NCBI GenBank assembly: GCA_016871575.1
Contig: VHCW01000028.1
Coordinates: forward strand, 1-49,758
Source: Verrucomicrobiota bacterium
GTDB lineage: Bacteria; Verrucomicrobiota; Verrucomicrobiia; Palsa-1439
Length of the DNA stretch: 49,758 nt
Direction: 5' to 3'
Shown: positions 1-8,740 of the stretch, piece after piece
Numbering within the stretch: position 1 is the first letter of the stretch
How the letters are laid out: every line of letters starts with the position of its first letter
The notes under the pieces: generated by a model
The model's database searches: none
What the model was told of the DNA's origin: nothing
Seen by the model: the letters and a program-made list of their open reading frames with translations, nothing else
Program-made: the position numbers and the translations under genes

Positions 1-72
1 CTCGCCGCCTTGTTGGCGGAGCCATTCGAACGTCCACTCGTAGTGGCCGCAGAAATCGTAGCAGCCTAACAT
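1..72 (-). CDS. N-terminal fragment of an unrecognised protein, cut by the window edge
   Basis: Reading leftwards from an ATG at 72, the frame is open to the window edge (24 codons). It begins MLGCYDFCGHYEWTFEWL, rich in aromatic and Cys/His residues, which looks coding rather than random. The ATG overlaps the last seven bases of the upstream gene (stop at 66-68), so the pair is probably translationally coupled. I do not recognise the family from so short a piece. It could also be a frameshifted continuation of its neighbour, although that neighbour ends at a natural family end. Confidence 0.4.
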   Translation of the reverse strand, partial: MLGCYDFCGHYEWTFEWLRQQGGE

Positions 73-530
73 CGTGTAAACCTCTGGCGACACGAGCCGT
101 TGCCGCCCTCGACGCGCACCGTCAACCCCGCGGGAGCGGCCATCGCGTTGCCGATGACGTGACAGTGTTCACAGAAGCACGGTACGATCTCCCGTCCGTT
201 TGCGCGGAGATGTTTAATGGCGGGGCAGACTTTCACGTCGAGCGTGACTTCGTTCGGCGATTGGTGGACTTCGACTTCCGCGCCCGGCTCGGCGGCGAAA
301 AATGCGCGCCAGTATTCGGCGACGGCGGTCAACCCACCCGATTTCCATCGCGCTGTGACCGGGGCAAAGTAGCGCGCGCCGAGGTCGGTCCAGTATTGAC
401 GGAGGCCGTCGGGGCCGAGCTTGTTCAGGACAAAGCGGAAGGTGGCGTTGATCGCGAAATAGAAATCCGCCGCGCCAACCGGTTTCGTGTCAGTGTGCGG
501 AAGAAAGGAAGTTTGTGCGCCGGGCGTCAT
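66..530 (-). CDS. ATC-hydrolase-like protein (L-2-amino-thiazoline-4-carboxylate hydrolase family resemblance)
   Basis: This is a 154-residue soluble protein with no signal peptide. The C-terminal half has a Cys-rich pattern, VPCFCEHCHVIG at about 115-126, and ends with GGNGSCRQRF. That resembles the GGGSCRQ ending I associate with the ATC hydrolase-like family (cleavage of a thiazoline C-S bond in the founding member). The substrate here is unknown; many members sit in unrelated contexts. It lies 46 nt downstream of the MtfA-like gene on the same strand and overlaps the next partial gene by 7 nt. The start is the first in-frame ATG and has no clear Shine-Dalgarno. The family call is from motif memory only. 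Confidence 0.55.
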   Translation of the reverse strand: MTPGAQTSFLPHTDTKPVGAADFYFAINATFRFVLNKLGPDGLRQYWTDLGARYFAPVTARWKSGGLTAVAEYWRAFFAAEPGAEVEVHQSPNEVTLDVKVCPAIKHLRANGREIVPCFCEHCHVIGNAMAAPAGLTVRVEGGNGSCRQRFTRC

Positions 531-576
531 CGACAGCAGGATAACATTTCGCGCGCTGTGATTCCAGTCTGCCCGT

Positions 577-1335
577 TCAATCGGGGGCCGGATCCTGGCG
601 GTAGTAGCGTTTCAGTTCTTCGTACAACTCGGGATGCCGGTCGCGCAGTTGGCGCGGGTTCTCGAAAAAACATTCGGTGACGACGGCGAAAAACTCCGCC
701 GGGGCCGTGGCGCCGTACTTGTTCAGCACGGTGGGACGGTCGGCATCGGCATCCATCCGCAGCGCCTCATACTCCCGGCCAAGGATTCGCGCCCACGTGG
801 CGTACATCGAACTTTTCGGCAACAGCGGCGCGCCGTTGACCGAGCCGTCTTCCTGGTCGAGTTGATGCGCAAACTCGTGGAGCACCACGTTGTGCGCGGC
901 CGGGTCGCCCGGCCGGTGCTGGATGTGCGACCACGACAACACGACGGCCCCCGTGTGCCACGATTCGCCGGCGCGTTCTTCCTGTCCCTCGATCAACATT
1001 TGTCCCGGTCCCAGCCGGGTGGTCGGCACGGAGTAGGAATCGGGATAGACCAGGATGGATTGCAGGCGCGGATAAAAATCGTGCCGGCGGTTCAACAGCA
1101 AAATGCAGGCGTAGGCGGCGATGGTGACCCGTATCTCATCCGTCATCGCCAAGCCGCCACAGCCCTCGAAGTTCTTCTCGGCGATGAAAATCTTGATGTT
1201 GTCCTGCAATTCCTGCTGCTTCAGCGACGGCAGGCGCTCGTAATACGGGACGTTGCGTTGCAGGACGGCCAGCCACTCCCCGGGAAAAGACTGGGAGCGG
1301 ATCCGGTTTCGTCGTCTCGTCTTGAATCCAAACAG
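577..1335 (-). CDS. mtfA: MtfA-type zinc metallopeptidase (M90), apparent CTG start
   Basis: The protein carries HEFAHQLDQEDG, the HExxH-type zinc site of the MtfA (YeeI) peptidases; in E. coli MtfA binds the repressor Mlc and cleaves small peptides. An in-frame TTG at 1209 would give only 210 residues. The same frame stays open upstream and encodes the family N-terminus (basic RRRNRIR, then FPGEWLAVL, VPYYERLP, LKQQELQDNI) up to a CTG at 1333-1335. There is no ATG, GTG or TTG between the upstream in-frame stop (1351-1353) and 1209. A GGGGA stretch lies about 8 nt before the CTG. A CTG start gives 252 residues, the usual family length. It lies 15 nt after the M20 gene, so they are probably co-transcribed. 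Confidence 0.8.
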   Translation of the reverse strand: MFGFKTRRRNRIRSQSFPGEWLAVLQRNVPYYERLPSLKQQELQDNIKIFIAEKNFEGCGGLAMTDEIRVTIAAYACILLLNRRHDFYPRLQSILVYPDSYSVPTTRLGPGQMLIEGQEERAGESWHTGAVVLSWSHIQHRPGDPAAHNVVLHEFAHQLDQEDGSVNGAPLLPKSSMYATWARILGREYEALRMDADADRPTVLNKYGATAPAEFFAVVTECFFENPRQLRDRHPELYEELKRYYRQDPAPD

Positions 1336-1350
1336 AAGACAGTTCCCCGG

Positions 1351-2877
1351 TTATTTGTGATCCAGGTAAAACGCTTCCATCGCCGGGCGGTATTGGTTCA
1401 TGAGCTTGTCGTAAAACTCCAGCGGCGGCTGCGCGTCCGCGGGCAGGAAGGACTTGTACGGATGCGTCTTGGAGTACTCGTTGAACTCCTTGCGAATCGC
1501 CGCCAGAACAGTGGGCCGTGTGAACAGGTCAATCGCCGTGGTGGCCATTGCCTTGGCGCCGGCGTTGGCGCCTTTCCACGCCTGTGAACCGTAACCGGAA
1601 GCGACGGTGGACCAGTGATGGCCGCGCGCCCCCGTGGCAATGCCGGGGAAACGGATGGTCGCCGTCGGGGTGACCAGCGTGACATCACCGTGGTCGGAGG
1701 AAGCGCCGCCCACGAAAACGGTCGCGGGCTTGCCGATCGAGCCGACTTTCGTGGGCATCCCCGTCTCTTTTGCGCCCAGTTCCTTCTGGAGCGCGCGGGC
1801 GAATTCATGGTCTTCCTCGCTCCATTCGGGCATTCCCACGAGGGTGATGTTTTTCATCGCCAATTCCGTGAGCGCCTTGTTGTGGTGCGACTGATGCGCG
1901 GCGGCCAGCACGCGCGTTTCCGCCAGTTCCGTTCCCGTGGCGATGGCGGCGCCCTTGGCGCAATTGACCACGCGCTCGTACACGCTCAACAAATCAGCAT
2001 CAGAACTGCGGACGAAATACCAGACTTGCGCGCGATCCGGCACCACGTTGGGCGCTTCGCCGCCGTCGGGAATCACGTAGTGCATGCGCGTCGAATAATG
2101 CAGGTGTTCACGCAGATAGTTCGCCGCGACGTTCATGATTTCCACGGCGTCCAACGCGCTGCGGCCGCCCCACGGTGAACCGCCGCTATGCGCGGTCTTC
2201 CCGCGAAACGTGAATGTCACGGAGATCATCGCGCTTCCCGCGACGCCGTAGGATGTTTGGAACCCGGATCCTGCATGGTTGTTGATCACCGCGTCCACAC
2301 CTTCAAACAACCCGGCCCTGACCATGTACGGCCGGCTGACGAGGATCTCCTCCGCCGGCGACCCGAACAGCTTGATCGTGCCGGCGAACTTGTGTTTGTC
2401 CATTGCCTCCTTGACGGCGATGGCGGCAGCGGTCGCGGCCGACGCCATGAGATTGTGGCCGCACCCGTGGCCGGGCGCGCCGGCGACGACGGGATCGGCT
2501 TTCGGCACGCGGCCTTTTTGCGAGAGCATCGGAAGCGCATCGTACTCCACGAGAATGCCGATGACCGGTTGGCCCGATCCGTAGGTCGCCACAAAACAGG
2601 TGGGCATCCCGGCCAGCCCTTTTTCCACCTTGAACCCGGCCTCCTCCAGCGTCTGGATCAACAGCGCCGAGGATTTGTGCTCCTGCAACCCCAGTTCCGC
2701 GTACGACCAGACCGCGTCGGAAATTCTGCCAAACTTCGCAACGGTCTCCGGTTGGCTCAGCCAGTCGAGCACCGACTGTTTTTCCGGATAGACATTGGTT
2801 TGCGCCGGGCTGGATATGGGGATCAACAAACCCAGAACGGCAAGGAAACCGCCAACAACGCGCATGGTCGTGTTCAT
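1351..2877 (-). CDS. Secreted M20-family amidohydrolase (AbgB / aminobenzoyl-glutamate hydrolase-like)
   Basis: This is a 508-residue protein with an N-terminal signal peptide (hydrophobic 6-22, SPAQ cleavage-like site), so it acts outside the cytoplasm. The M20 dizinc core is visible: EYDALP at about 111-116, APGHGCGHN at 134-142, an SPAEE acid pair near 172-176, and a late SSDHGDV metal-site motif. Overall it matches the aminobenzoyl-glutamate/indole-acetyl-amino-acid hydrolase branch, which cleaves N-acyl or N-aroyl amino acids. Most AbgB proteins are cytoplasmic, so the signal peptide is notable. It is divergent from the heparinase-like gene at 2972, with back-to-back promoters between them, and probably heads an operon with mtfA. 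Confidence 0.88.
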   Translation of the reverse strand: MNTTMRVVGGFLAVLGLLIPISSPAQTNVYPEKQSVLDWLSQPETVAKFGRISDAVWSYAELGLQEHKSSALLIQTLEEAGFKVEKGLAGMPTCFVATYGSGQPVIGILVEYDALPMLSQKGRVPKADPVVAGAPGHGCGHNLMASAATAAAIAVKEAMDKHKFAGTIKLFGSPAEEILVSRPYMVRAGLFEGVDAVINNHAGSGFQTSYGVAGSAMISVTFTFRGKTAHSGGSPWGGRSALDAVEIMNVAANYLREHLHYSTRMHYVIPDGGEAPNVVPDRAQVWYFVRSSDADLLSVYERVVNCAKGAAIATGTELAETRVLAAAHQSHHNKALTELAMKNITLVGMPEWSEEDHEFARALQKELGAKETGMPTKVGSIGKPATVFVGGASSDHGDVTLVTPTATIRFPGIATGARGHHWSTVASGYGSQAWKGANAGAKAMATTAIDLFTRPTVLAAIRKEFNEYSKTHPYKSFLPADAQPPLEFYDKLMNQYRPAMEAFYLDHK

Positions 2878-2886
2878 GGTGCCCAG

Positions 2887-2916
2887 ATACTACCACCGCG
2901 TCTCGCCGCCGCGCAA
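2887..2916 (-). promoter_or_regulatory. Putative sigma70-type promoter of the M20 gene
   Basis: On the minus strand TTGCGC (2911-2916) and TAGTAT (2887-2892) are 18 nt apart. The -10 box ends 9 nt before the ATG at 2877, so the transcript would have almost no leader. There is no Shine-Dalgarno in the gap. Confidence 0.45.
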
Positions 2917-2933
2917 GCCGCCTTCCATTTGCA

Positions 2934-2963
2934 TTGCACGTTCCCCGTGACGCTCAGTAGGAT
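2934..2963 (+). promoter_or_regulatory. Putative sigma70-type promoter of the polysaccharide lyase operon
   Basis: TTGCAC (2934-2939) and TAGGAT (2958-2963) are 18 nt apart. The -10 box ends 8 nt before the ATG at 2972, predicting a near-leaderless mRNA. It is divergent from the M20 promoter; the two -35 boxes are 17 nt apart. Confidence 0.45.
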
Positions 2964-2971
2964 GGCACCTT

Positions 2972-4987
2972 ATGAACACATTTGCTCGTTTTATAGCTCT
3001 CTTGGCAAACATCGGCTTCGCGGTCTGTCTGGGCGCGGACTGGCAGACAGTTGACGGCACGAAGATTCCCGTTTTACCGCGTGAACATCCGCGCCTTTAC
3101 TTGCGGGCTTCGCACGCCGCGCAGTTGCCGGCGCGGCTCAAAGACCCGGTGCTTCAACCGGTCGTCCAACAACTGCAAAAACTGGTGAAACGCTCACCGC
3201 AATTCAAAGTCGAGTGGGATGCGCTGCAATACCTCGCCACAAAAGACCGTTCGCTGGGCCGCGCGACCATCGAGGCCGCGCTGCCGATGCTCCAGCAATG
3301 CGAGTTGCCGGACCAACAGGACGCCTGTCGTGTCACGGGGCGAATGATGGTCACGGGCGCGATTGTTTATGATTGGTTGTACGGGTTGCTCACTCCAAAC
3401 GAGAAACAGGCGTTCATCAAGGAACTGGTGCGTCTCGCCAAGACGCAAGAATGCGGTTATCCGCCCACGCGCCAAGGCTCGGTGACGGGCCACGCTTCCG
3501 AAGCGCAGATCATGCGCGACATGCTCTCCGCCGGCATCGCCATCCACGATGAATTTCCCGAAATGTACCGGCTCGCCGCGGGACGGTTTTTCCGCGAACA
3601 CCTGCCGGCCCGCAACTGGTTCTACAACGGCCACGCCTATCACCAAGGTGCGTCCTACGGCCCGTATCGGTTCGGTTGGGACACATTCCCGCTTTTCATT
3701 TTCGACCGGCTCGGCTTCGGCAACGTCTATAACCCGGAACAACGGTTCGTGCCGTATCTCTGGGTGTATTCCACCCGGCCCGACGGCCAGCGGCTGCGCG
3801 CCGGCGACACGGGAGCCGAGGGACGGGGCGAACCGTGGAGCGAGAGCGTGGGCACGATTCTCACCGCCAGTTACTACCGCGACGGCGTGTTGTTGAGCCA
3901 GCATCTCAAACAAGGAGGCGCGCGCGAGGGCGACACCATCTTCGAGTTTCTCTGGCGCGATACAACGCTGCAACCGAAACCGATCGAGTCGCTGCCGTTG
4001 ACGCGATACTTCGGTTCGCCGTTCGGCTGGATGATTGCGCGCACAAGTTGGGGAGAGGACGCCGTCATCGCGGAGATGAAGATCAACGAATACAATTTCG
4101 CCAACCACCAGCACATGGACGCCGGCGCATTCCAGATTTACTACAAAGACGGACAGGCGATTGATTCCGGCCGCTACACCGGTTCCTCCGGCAAATACGG
4201 CAGCCCGCATTGCCGCAACTACTTTTGGCGCACCATCGCCCACAATTCACTGCTCATTTATGATCCCGCCGAGAAGTTCGGCGGCGACTACGGCAACGAC
4301 GGCGGCCAGCGACTACCCGGCGGGCGCAAAGAACCGCGCACACTGGAACAATTGCTCGACCCCAAAAACGGCTACCGCACCGGCCAAGTCCTCGCCCACG
4401 CCAGCGGTCCTGACTTTGCGTTCCTGCAAGGCGACATCACTGCCGCCTACAGCAAGAAAGTAAAACAGGTCATCCGCTCGTTTGTGTTCCTGAACCTTCA
4501 GAACTCCCGCACCCCGGCGGCGCTCATCGTTTTTGACCGTGTTGTCAGCGCCAATCCCGCCTTCAAGAAATTCTGGCTTCTCCACACGCTGAAAGAACCG
4601 CAGATCGCCGGGGCCTCGGCCAGCGCCGACCGGCTCACGCTCGACGTGTTGTTGCCGACGGCGGGGAACGCCACGCTCGAAAAAGTCGGCGGCCCGGGCA
4701 AGGAGTTCTGGGTCTTCGGCACGAACTACCCCAACGAGCCTGACAAGAAGGCCTTGAGGCGAACAAAAAGCAGCGAGAACATAGCAGAACGCGACGGATG
4801 GCGCGTGGAAGTTTCACCAAAGACCGCATCGGCGGAGGATTTGTTCCTGACCGTCATGCAGGTTGGTGAACGTCTGCCGGTGAAACTCATCGAAGCCGGT
4901 GACCGTGTCGGTTGCCAGATCGGAAACCGATCCGTGCTGTTCTACCGCGATGGCCGGCCATCCAACCAGCCGGTGGTGTCCCGATGA
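2972..4987 (+). CDS. Secreted heparinase II/III-like polysaccharide lyase
   Basis: This 671-residue protein has a signal peptide (about 1-20, cut near CLGA). After it come an alpha-helical toroid-like region, including YHQGASYGPYRFGWD at about 225-239, and a beta-sandwich half carrying NHQHMDAGAFQIYYKDG from about residue 378. That His-rich motif plus a following RTIAHNSLLIYDP is typical of heparinase II/III-type lyases, which break uronate-containing polysaccharides by beta-elimination. The substrate cannot be read from sequence; the neighbours point to plant cell-wall or algal acidic polysaccharide. The start is the first ATG with a signal peptide. The next gene overlaps its stop by an ATGA, so translation is coupled. 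Confidence 0.85.
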   Translation: MNTFARFIALLANIGFAVCLGADWQTVDGTKIPVLPREHPRLYLRASHAAQLPARLKDPVLQPVVQQLQKLVKRSPQFKVEWDALQYLATKDRSLGRATIEAALPMLQQCELPDQQDACRVTGRMMVTGAIVYDWLYGLLTPNEKQAFIKELVRLAKTQECGYPPTRQGSVTGHASEAQIMRDMLSAGIAIHDEFPEMYRLAAGRFFREHLPARNWFYNGHAYHQGASYGPYRFGWDTFPLFIFDRLGFGNVYNPEQRFVPYLWVYSTRPDGQRLRAGDTGAEGRGEPWSESVGTILTASYYRDGVLLSQHLKQGGAREGDTIFEFLWRDTTLQPKPIESLPLTRYFGSPFGWMIARTSWGEDAVIAEMKINEYNFANHQHMDAGAFQIYYKDGQAIDSGRYTGSSGKYGSPHCRNYFWRTIAHNSLLIYDPAEKFGGDYGNDGGQRLPGGRKEPRTLEQLLDPKNGYRTGQVLAHASGPDFAFLQGDITAAYSKKVKQVIRSFVFLNLQNSRTPAALIVFDRVVSANPAFKKFWLLHTLKEPQIAGASASADRLTLDVLLPTAGNATLEKVGGPGKEFWVFGTNYPNEPDKKALRRTKSSENIAERDGWRVEVSPKTASAEDLFLTVMQVGERLPVKLIEAGDRVGCQIGNRSVLFYRDGRPSNQPVVSR

Positions 4988-7239
4988 AACCGCTGCTTTT
5001 CTCGTGGTGCCTCCTGCTGGCAGCCATCGCGTGTGCCGGCGAGCCGTTGTCCGTCTTCAATGGCGGCTTCGAATGCGGCGCCGGCGCTCAGCCTGAATCG
5101 TGGACTTGGGGCAAATCCACCGACGCGCTGCGTATCGAATGGACGAAAGGAATCGCGCACCAAGGCCAACGGGCTGTCAAGGTGCAGGTGCCCGGTGAAC
5201 TCGGTCCCGGTGCTGCTTGGAGCCTGACTTGCGTGGCGCCGATTCCAGTTGCTCCCGGCAAGAATTGTATTGCATCCTTTTGGTTGAAAGCCGCCTGCGA
5301 CCGGGCTGTGACACTTGTGGTTGATGGCTACGACAAGGGCAGACTGGTGAAATCTCGGTTGATCAGTGTGCTCGGATTCGGGCCTTGTGACTGGACGCGT
5401 TTCGAAAGAGCGTTCGCCGTGCCGGCCGGTGTCTCGGCGTTGCGACTAAGATTTGACGGCAAGCTCGGCTCTGATTTGCTGCTCGATGATGTCGAGGTTC
5501 GTCCCGGTGAACTTTCCTGCCAACCCGTGGGCAAACCCGTCGAAGGTCATGTGCAGAGCCGGGTTGACGAGAAGTTGGATCGCGGGTTGGTTGCAGTGCG
5601 TCGTCCGGAGGGCGTCTATGTCGGCTGGCGTCTTCTGCGCCACGACCCTGAGAACATCGCATTCCATCTCTATCGCGAAACCAAGAGCGGCGAGCCTGTC
5701 CGCGTTGCTCCATCGCCGATTGGCGCTACGACTGATTTCTTTGACACCGCGCCGGAAGCCAAGAAGGCAACCGGCTACCGGCTGTGTGCGATTCAGTTTG
5801 GGCGCGAACAGGAACTGTCGGTTTGTCGCGTGGAGACCTGCGATCCCGGAATGGCCTACCGAGCCATTCCGTTGGCATGGCCCGGCAATCAGCCGGTCAG
5901 CGACGTGGAAAAAGTGGGCATCGGCGACCTTGACGGTGACGGGAGGTACGACTTCGTGCTCAAACACCCCACCGGCAGCGTGTTGTTGTGGGATGATTAC
6001 ACGAAGTGGAAACGATCGCCGGATACCTACAAGATTGACGCCTTCAATGCTGATGGCAAACATCTCTGGCGGCGCGATTTGGGATGGGGCATCGAGCATC
6101 GCAACTGGTTTTCGCCCATCATCGTGCACGACCTCAACGGCGACGGCCGGGCTGAAGTGGCTGCCAAGATCGCTGAGGGTGATCCGCGCAACGAGCGGGG
6201 CCGCGTGGTTGACGGGCCGGAATGGGTTGCGGTCTGGGATGGGCTGACGGGAAAGGAGATTGCCCGCGCGCCATGGCCGAGCCGCGCCGGGTTCGAATCT
6301 TTCAACTTCTGCTCACGCAATCAACTGGCCGTGGCTTATCTGGACGGTCGCACTCCTTGTTTGATTGTCTTGCGGGGCACCTACGGGTTGATGAAGGTCG
6401 AGGCATACGAACTGGTCGGCAACCAGCTTCGACCGCTTTGGAAATTCTGTAACGCCAACGCGCCGGCCAAGTACTGGGGACAAGGAGCGCACTTCACCCA
6501 ATGCGCCGATGTGGATGGCGACGGTCGCGATGAAGTCGTGCTCGGCTCGATGGCGTTGGATGATACCGGGGTTCCGCTCTGGAGCACGGGCAAGGGACAC
6601 CCCGATGGCCTGTTTGTTGGCGACATTGATCCGCTTCGGCCGGGATTGGAAATGTACAACAACGTCGAAACACGCAACACAACCGGCGGCATGATCCTCG
6701 TCGAGGCGGCGACGGGCAAGACATTGTGGGAATTACAGACTCCTACGAGCCATTGCCACGGCGGCTTCTGTGCTGACCTTGATCCGGCAGAACCCGGTCT
6801 GGAGTGCTTCGGCGTGGACAAGAAACTCGTGGGCGATAAGGATCAGATTGTCGGCTCCTGGCTGAAGACCGCAACCGGCAAACCCCTGAAGACTCCAACC
6901 GACTGGGGCTTCGGCAAGGTCACCATTTATTGGGATGCCGATCCGCAAAAGGAACTGATCACCGGCCGGTCAATCCACAAGTACCAAGGCGCCTCGCGGT
7001 GGCCGATTCCGTCTTACCGTTTCGTGCCCGTTGATCTTCTCGGGGATTGGCGCGAGGAACTCCTGGAGTTCACCGACAAGGGCGAACTCCGCATCCATCT
7101 TTCCGCCATTCCGGCCAAAGATCGTCGTGTCTGCCTCATGCAGGATCCCATTTATCGCCGCGATATCGCCATGTGCGCCATGGCCTACCACCGGCCTGCC
7201 ATGCTCTCGTATTGCCCCGCAGCCCGCAATCCACGTTAA
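4984..7239 (+). CDS. Secreted rhamnogalacturonan lyase, PL11-like, with N-terminal carbohydrate-binding-type domain
   Basis: The protein has 751 residues if started at the ATG overlapping the previous stop; earlier in-frame codons lie inside the upstream gene and would spoil the signal peptide MKPLLFSWCLLLAAIACAG. Residues about 22-185 look like a jelly-roll binding module (FNGGFECGAGAQPESW opening). From about 190 the PL11 body begins, with an Fn3-like piece and then repeated calcium-binding blade motifs: GDLDGDGRYDFVLKHP, HDLNGDGRAEVAAK, ADVDGDGRDEVVLG, and the conserved LGWGIEHRNWFSPI. PL11 enzymes cleave the rhamnogalacturonan-I backbone by beta-elimination. It lies between a uronate lyase and a GH140-like enzyme, 13 nt before the latter. 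Confidence 0.88.
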   Translation: MKPLLFSWCLLLAAIACAGEPLSVFNGGFECGAGAQPESWTWGKSTDALRIEWTKGIAHQGQRAVKVQVPGELGPGAAWSLTCVAPIPVAPGKNCIASFWLKAACDRAVTLVVDGYDKGRLVKSRLISVLGFGPCDWTRFERAFAVPAGVSALRLRFDGKLGSDLLLDDVEVRPGELSCQPVGKPVEGHVQSRVDEKLDRGLVAVRRPEGVYVGWRLLRHDPENIAFHLYRETKSGEPVRVAPSPIGATTDFFDTAPEAKKATGYRLCAIQFGREQELSVCRVETCDPGMAYRAIPLAWPGNQPVSDVEKVGIGDLDGDGRYDFVLKHPTGSVLLWDDYTKWKRSPDTYKIDAFNADGKHLWRRDLGWGIEHRNWFSPIIVHDLNGDGRAEVAAKIAEGDPRNERGRVVDGPEWVAVWDGLTGKEIARAPWPSRAGFESFNFCSRNQLAVAYLDGRTPCLIVLRGTYGLMKVEAYELVGNQLRPLWKFCNANAPAKYWGQGAHFTQCADVDGDGRDEVVLGSMALDDTGVPLWSTGKGHPDGLFVGDIDPLRPGLEMYNNVETRNTTGGMILVEAATGKTLWELQTPTSHCHGGFCADLDPAEPGLECFGVDKKLVGDKDQIVGSWLKTATGKPLKTPTDWGFGKVTIYWDADPQKELITGRSIHKYQGASRWPIPSYRFVPVDLLGDWREELLEFTDKGELRIHLSAIPAKDRRVCLMQDPIYRRDIAMCAMAYHRPAMLSYCPAARNPR

Positions 7240-7252
7240 CTGGAAGATCAGC

Positions 7253-8605
7253 ATGAAGACGATACCGTTTGCCCTCGTGATGTTGAGCGCCGTTTGTGTG
7301 ACGATGTGCACCGGCGAACCGGCGACGTTACGCGTCAGCGACAACGGGCGGTTTCTGGTGACAGCCGACGGCAAACCGTTTTTCTGGCTCGGCGACACGG
7401 CGTGGGCGTTGTTTTACCGGCTCAACCGCGAAGAGGCGGAACGTTATCTTGCGGACCGCAAGAGCAAACAGTTCAACGTCATCCAAGCCGTCATTCTTGG
7501 TGGCAGCACAACACAGTCGAACGCCTACGGCCACTGCGCGCTGCTCTCGAAAGACCCGACCAAGCCGAACGAACCGTATTTCAAGCATATGGATTGGATC
7601 GTAAACCGCGCGGCTTTACTCGGCTTTCACGTCGCATTGTTGCCGACATGGGGCAGCAACGTCGTCAGCCCAAAGCCGTTGTTCAATGCCGACAATGCCC
7701 GTCGCTATGGCGAGTTTCTTGGCCGGCGATACCGCGATAAGCCGGTCATCTGGGTTCTCGGCGGCGACCAAAATCCGAAGGGCTTCGAGCCGGTCTGGCG
7801 CGCGATGGCCGATGGACTGATGGCCGGCCACGGCGGCAGACAATTGATGACCTATCATCCGCGCGGTGGGGCGTCCTCTGGCCAATGGCTTCACAATGAA
7901 CCCTGGCTCGCCTTCAACATGATCCAAACCGGCCACACACGCTTCCGTCCGGCGGCGACGGATCGCCTGCTGCTCGTCCGCCGCGAGTATGCGCGACAGC
8001 CCGCCAAGCCGGTACTCGACGCCGAATCGGTTTACGAAAACATCCCGGAAGGTTTGAGCAAAGGCGGCAAGCGCGACCCGTTCGATGCCGTGCCGGCCAG
8101 TGAACGCATTACCGACCACGATGTTCGCGCCGCGGCTTACGGCATGGTGTTCGCCGGCGGATTCGGCTACACCTACGGCGGCAACGGCGTGTTTCAGATG
8201 ACCAAGTCGAACGCGCCCACAAGCTGGCGTTGGACTCCGGGCAAGACATGGGACCAAGCGTTGCAGTTGCTCGGCGCGTCCCAGATGCAACACTTGCGCG
8301 CGTTGATCGAATCGTTTCCGATGCTCTCGCGCGTCCCGGCTCCGGACTTGGTTGACGGCAAAGGCTGTGTGGCAACACGCGACGCCAACAGCAGCTACGC
8401 GATGATCTATTCCCCGAACGGCAAATCGTTTAAGGTGCGGATGAACAAGAAAGTCAAGGCGTCGTGGTTCGACCCGCGCACCGGCAAGACCACCGTCATC
8501 GGCGAGTTCGCCATTACCGGCAGGCACGAGTTCACGCCGCCGACCAACGGCGACGGCAACGATTGGGTGCTGGTGTTGGATGATGCGGAAACGAAGTCCA
8601 AATAG
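7253..8605 (+). CDS. Secreted GH140-like glycosidase (DUF4038; apiosidase family)
   Basis: The start chosen is the ATG giving a signal peptide (MKTIPFALVMLSAVCVTMCTG); longer frames run into the upstream gene. The 450-residue protein opens with the DUF4038 hallmark RFLVTADGKPFFWLGDTAW, then LNREEAERYLADRK and FNVIQAVILGG. It continues as a TIM-barrel-like region (VIWVLGGDQNP, VLDAESVYEN) and a small C-terminal beta domain (SWFDPRTGKTTVIGEF). Characterised GH140 enzymes are endo-apiosidases acting on rhamnogalacturonan-II side chains. With PL11 next door this suggests pectin breakdown; specificity for apiose is inferred from family only. Confidence 0.82.
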   Translation: MKTIPFALVMLSAVCVTMCTGEPATLRVSDNGRFLVTADGKPFFWLGDTAWALFYRLNREEAERYLADRKSKQFNVIQAVILGGSTTQSNAYGHCALLSKDPTKPNEPYFKHMDWIVNRAALLGFHVALLPTWGSNVVSPKPLFNADNARRYGEFLGRRYRDKPVIWVLGGDQNPKGFEPVWRAMADGLMAGHGGRQLMTYHPRGGASSGQWLHNEPWLAFNMIQTGHTRFRPAATDRLLLVRREYARQPAKPVLDAESVYENIPEGLSKGGKRDPFDAVPASERITDHDVRAAAYGMVFAGGFGYTYGGNGVFQMTKSNAPTSWRWTPGKTWDQALQLLGASQMQHLRALIESFPMLSRVPAPDLVDGKGCVATRDANSSYAMIYSPNGKSFKVRMNKKVKASWFDPRTGKTTVIGEFAITGRHEFTPPTNGDGNDWVLVLDDAETKSK

Positions 8606-8703
8606 GGAAGACCCTCGTCGGAGCGCGTCGTCGCAAACGTCAGCGGCAAACCGAAACAAAACCGGAACATTCGCTGATCAGTCGAGAACAAGAAAGACGC
8701 CTC

Positions 8704-8732
8704 TTGACCGTAGGATCGGCGTTTGATCTAAT
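8704..8732 (+). promoter_or_regulatory. Putative promoter of the GIY-YIG gene
   Basis: TTGACC (8704-8709) and TCTAAT (8727-8732) are exactly 17 nt apart. The -10 ends 8 nt before the ATG at 8741, again predicting a leaderless or near-leaderless transcript. Confidence 0.45.
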
Positions 8733-8740
8733 GCAAATGA

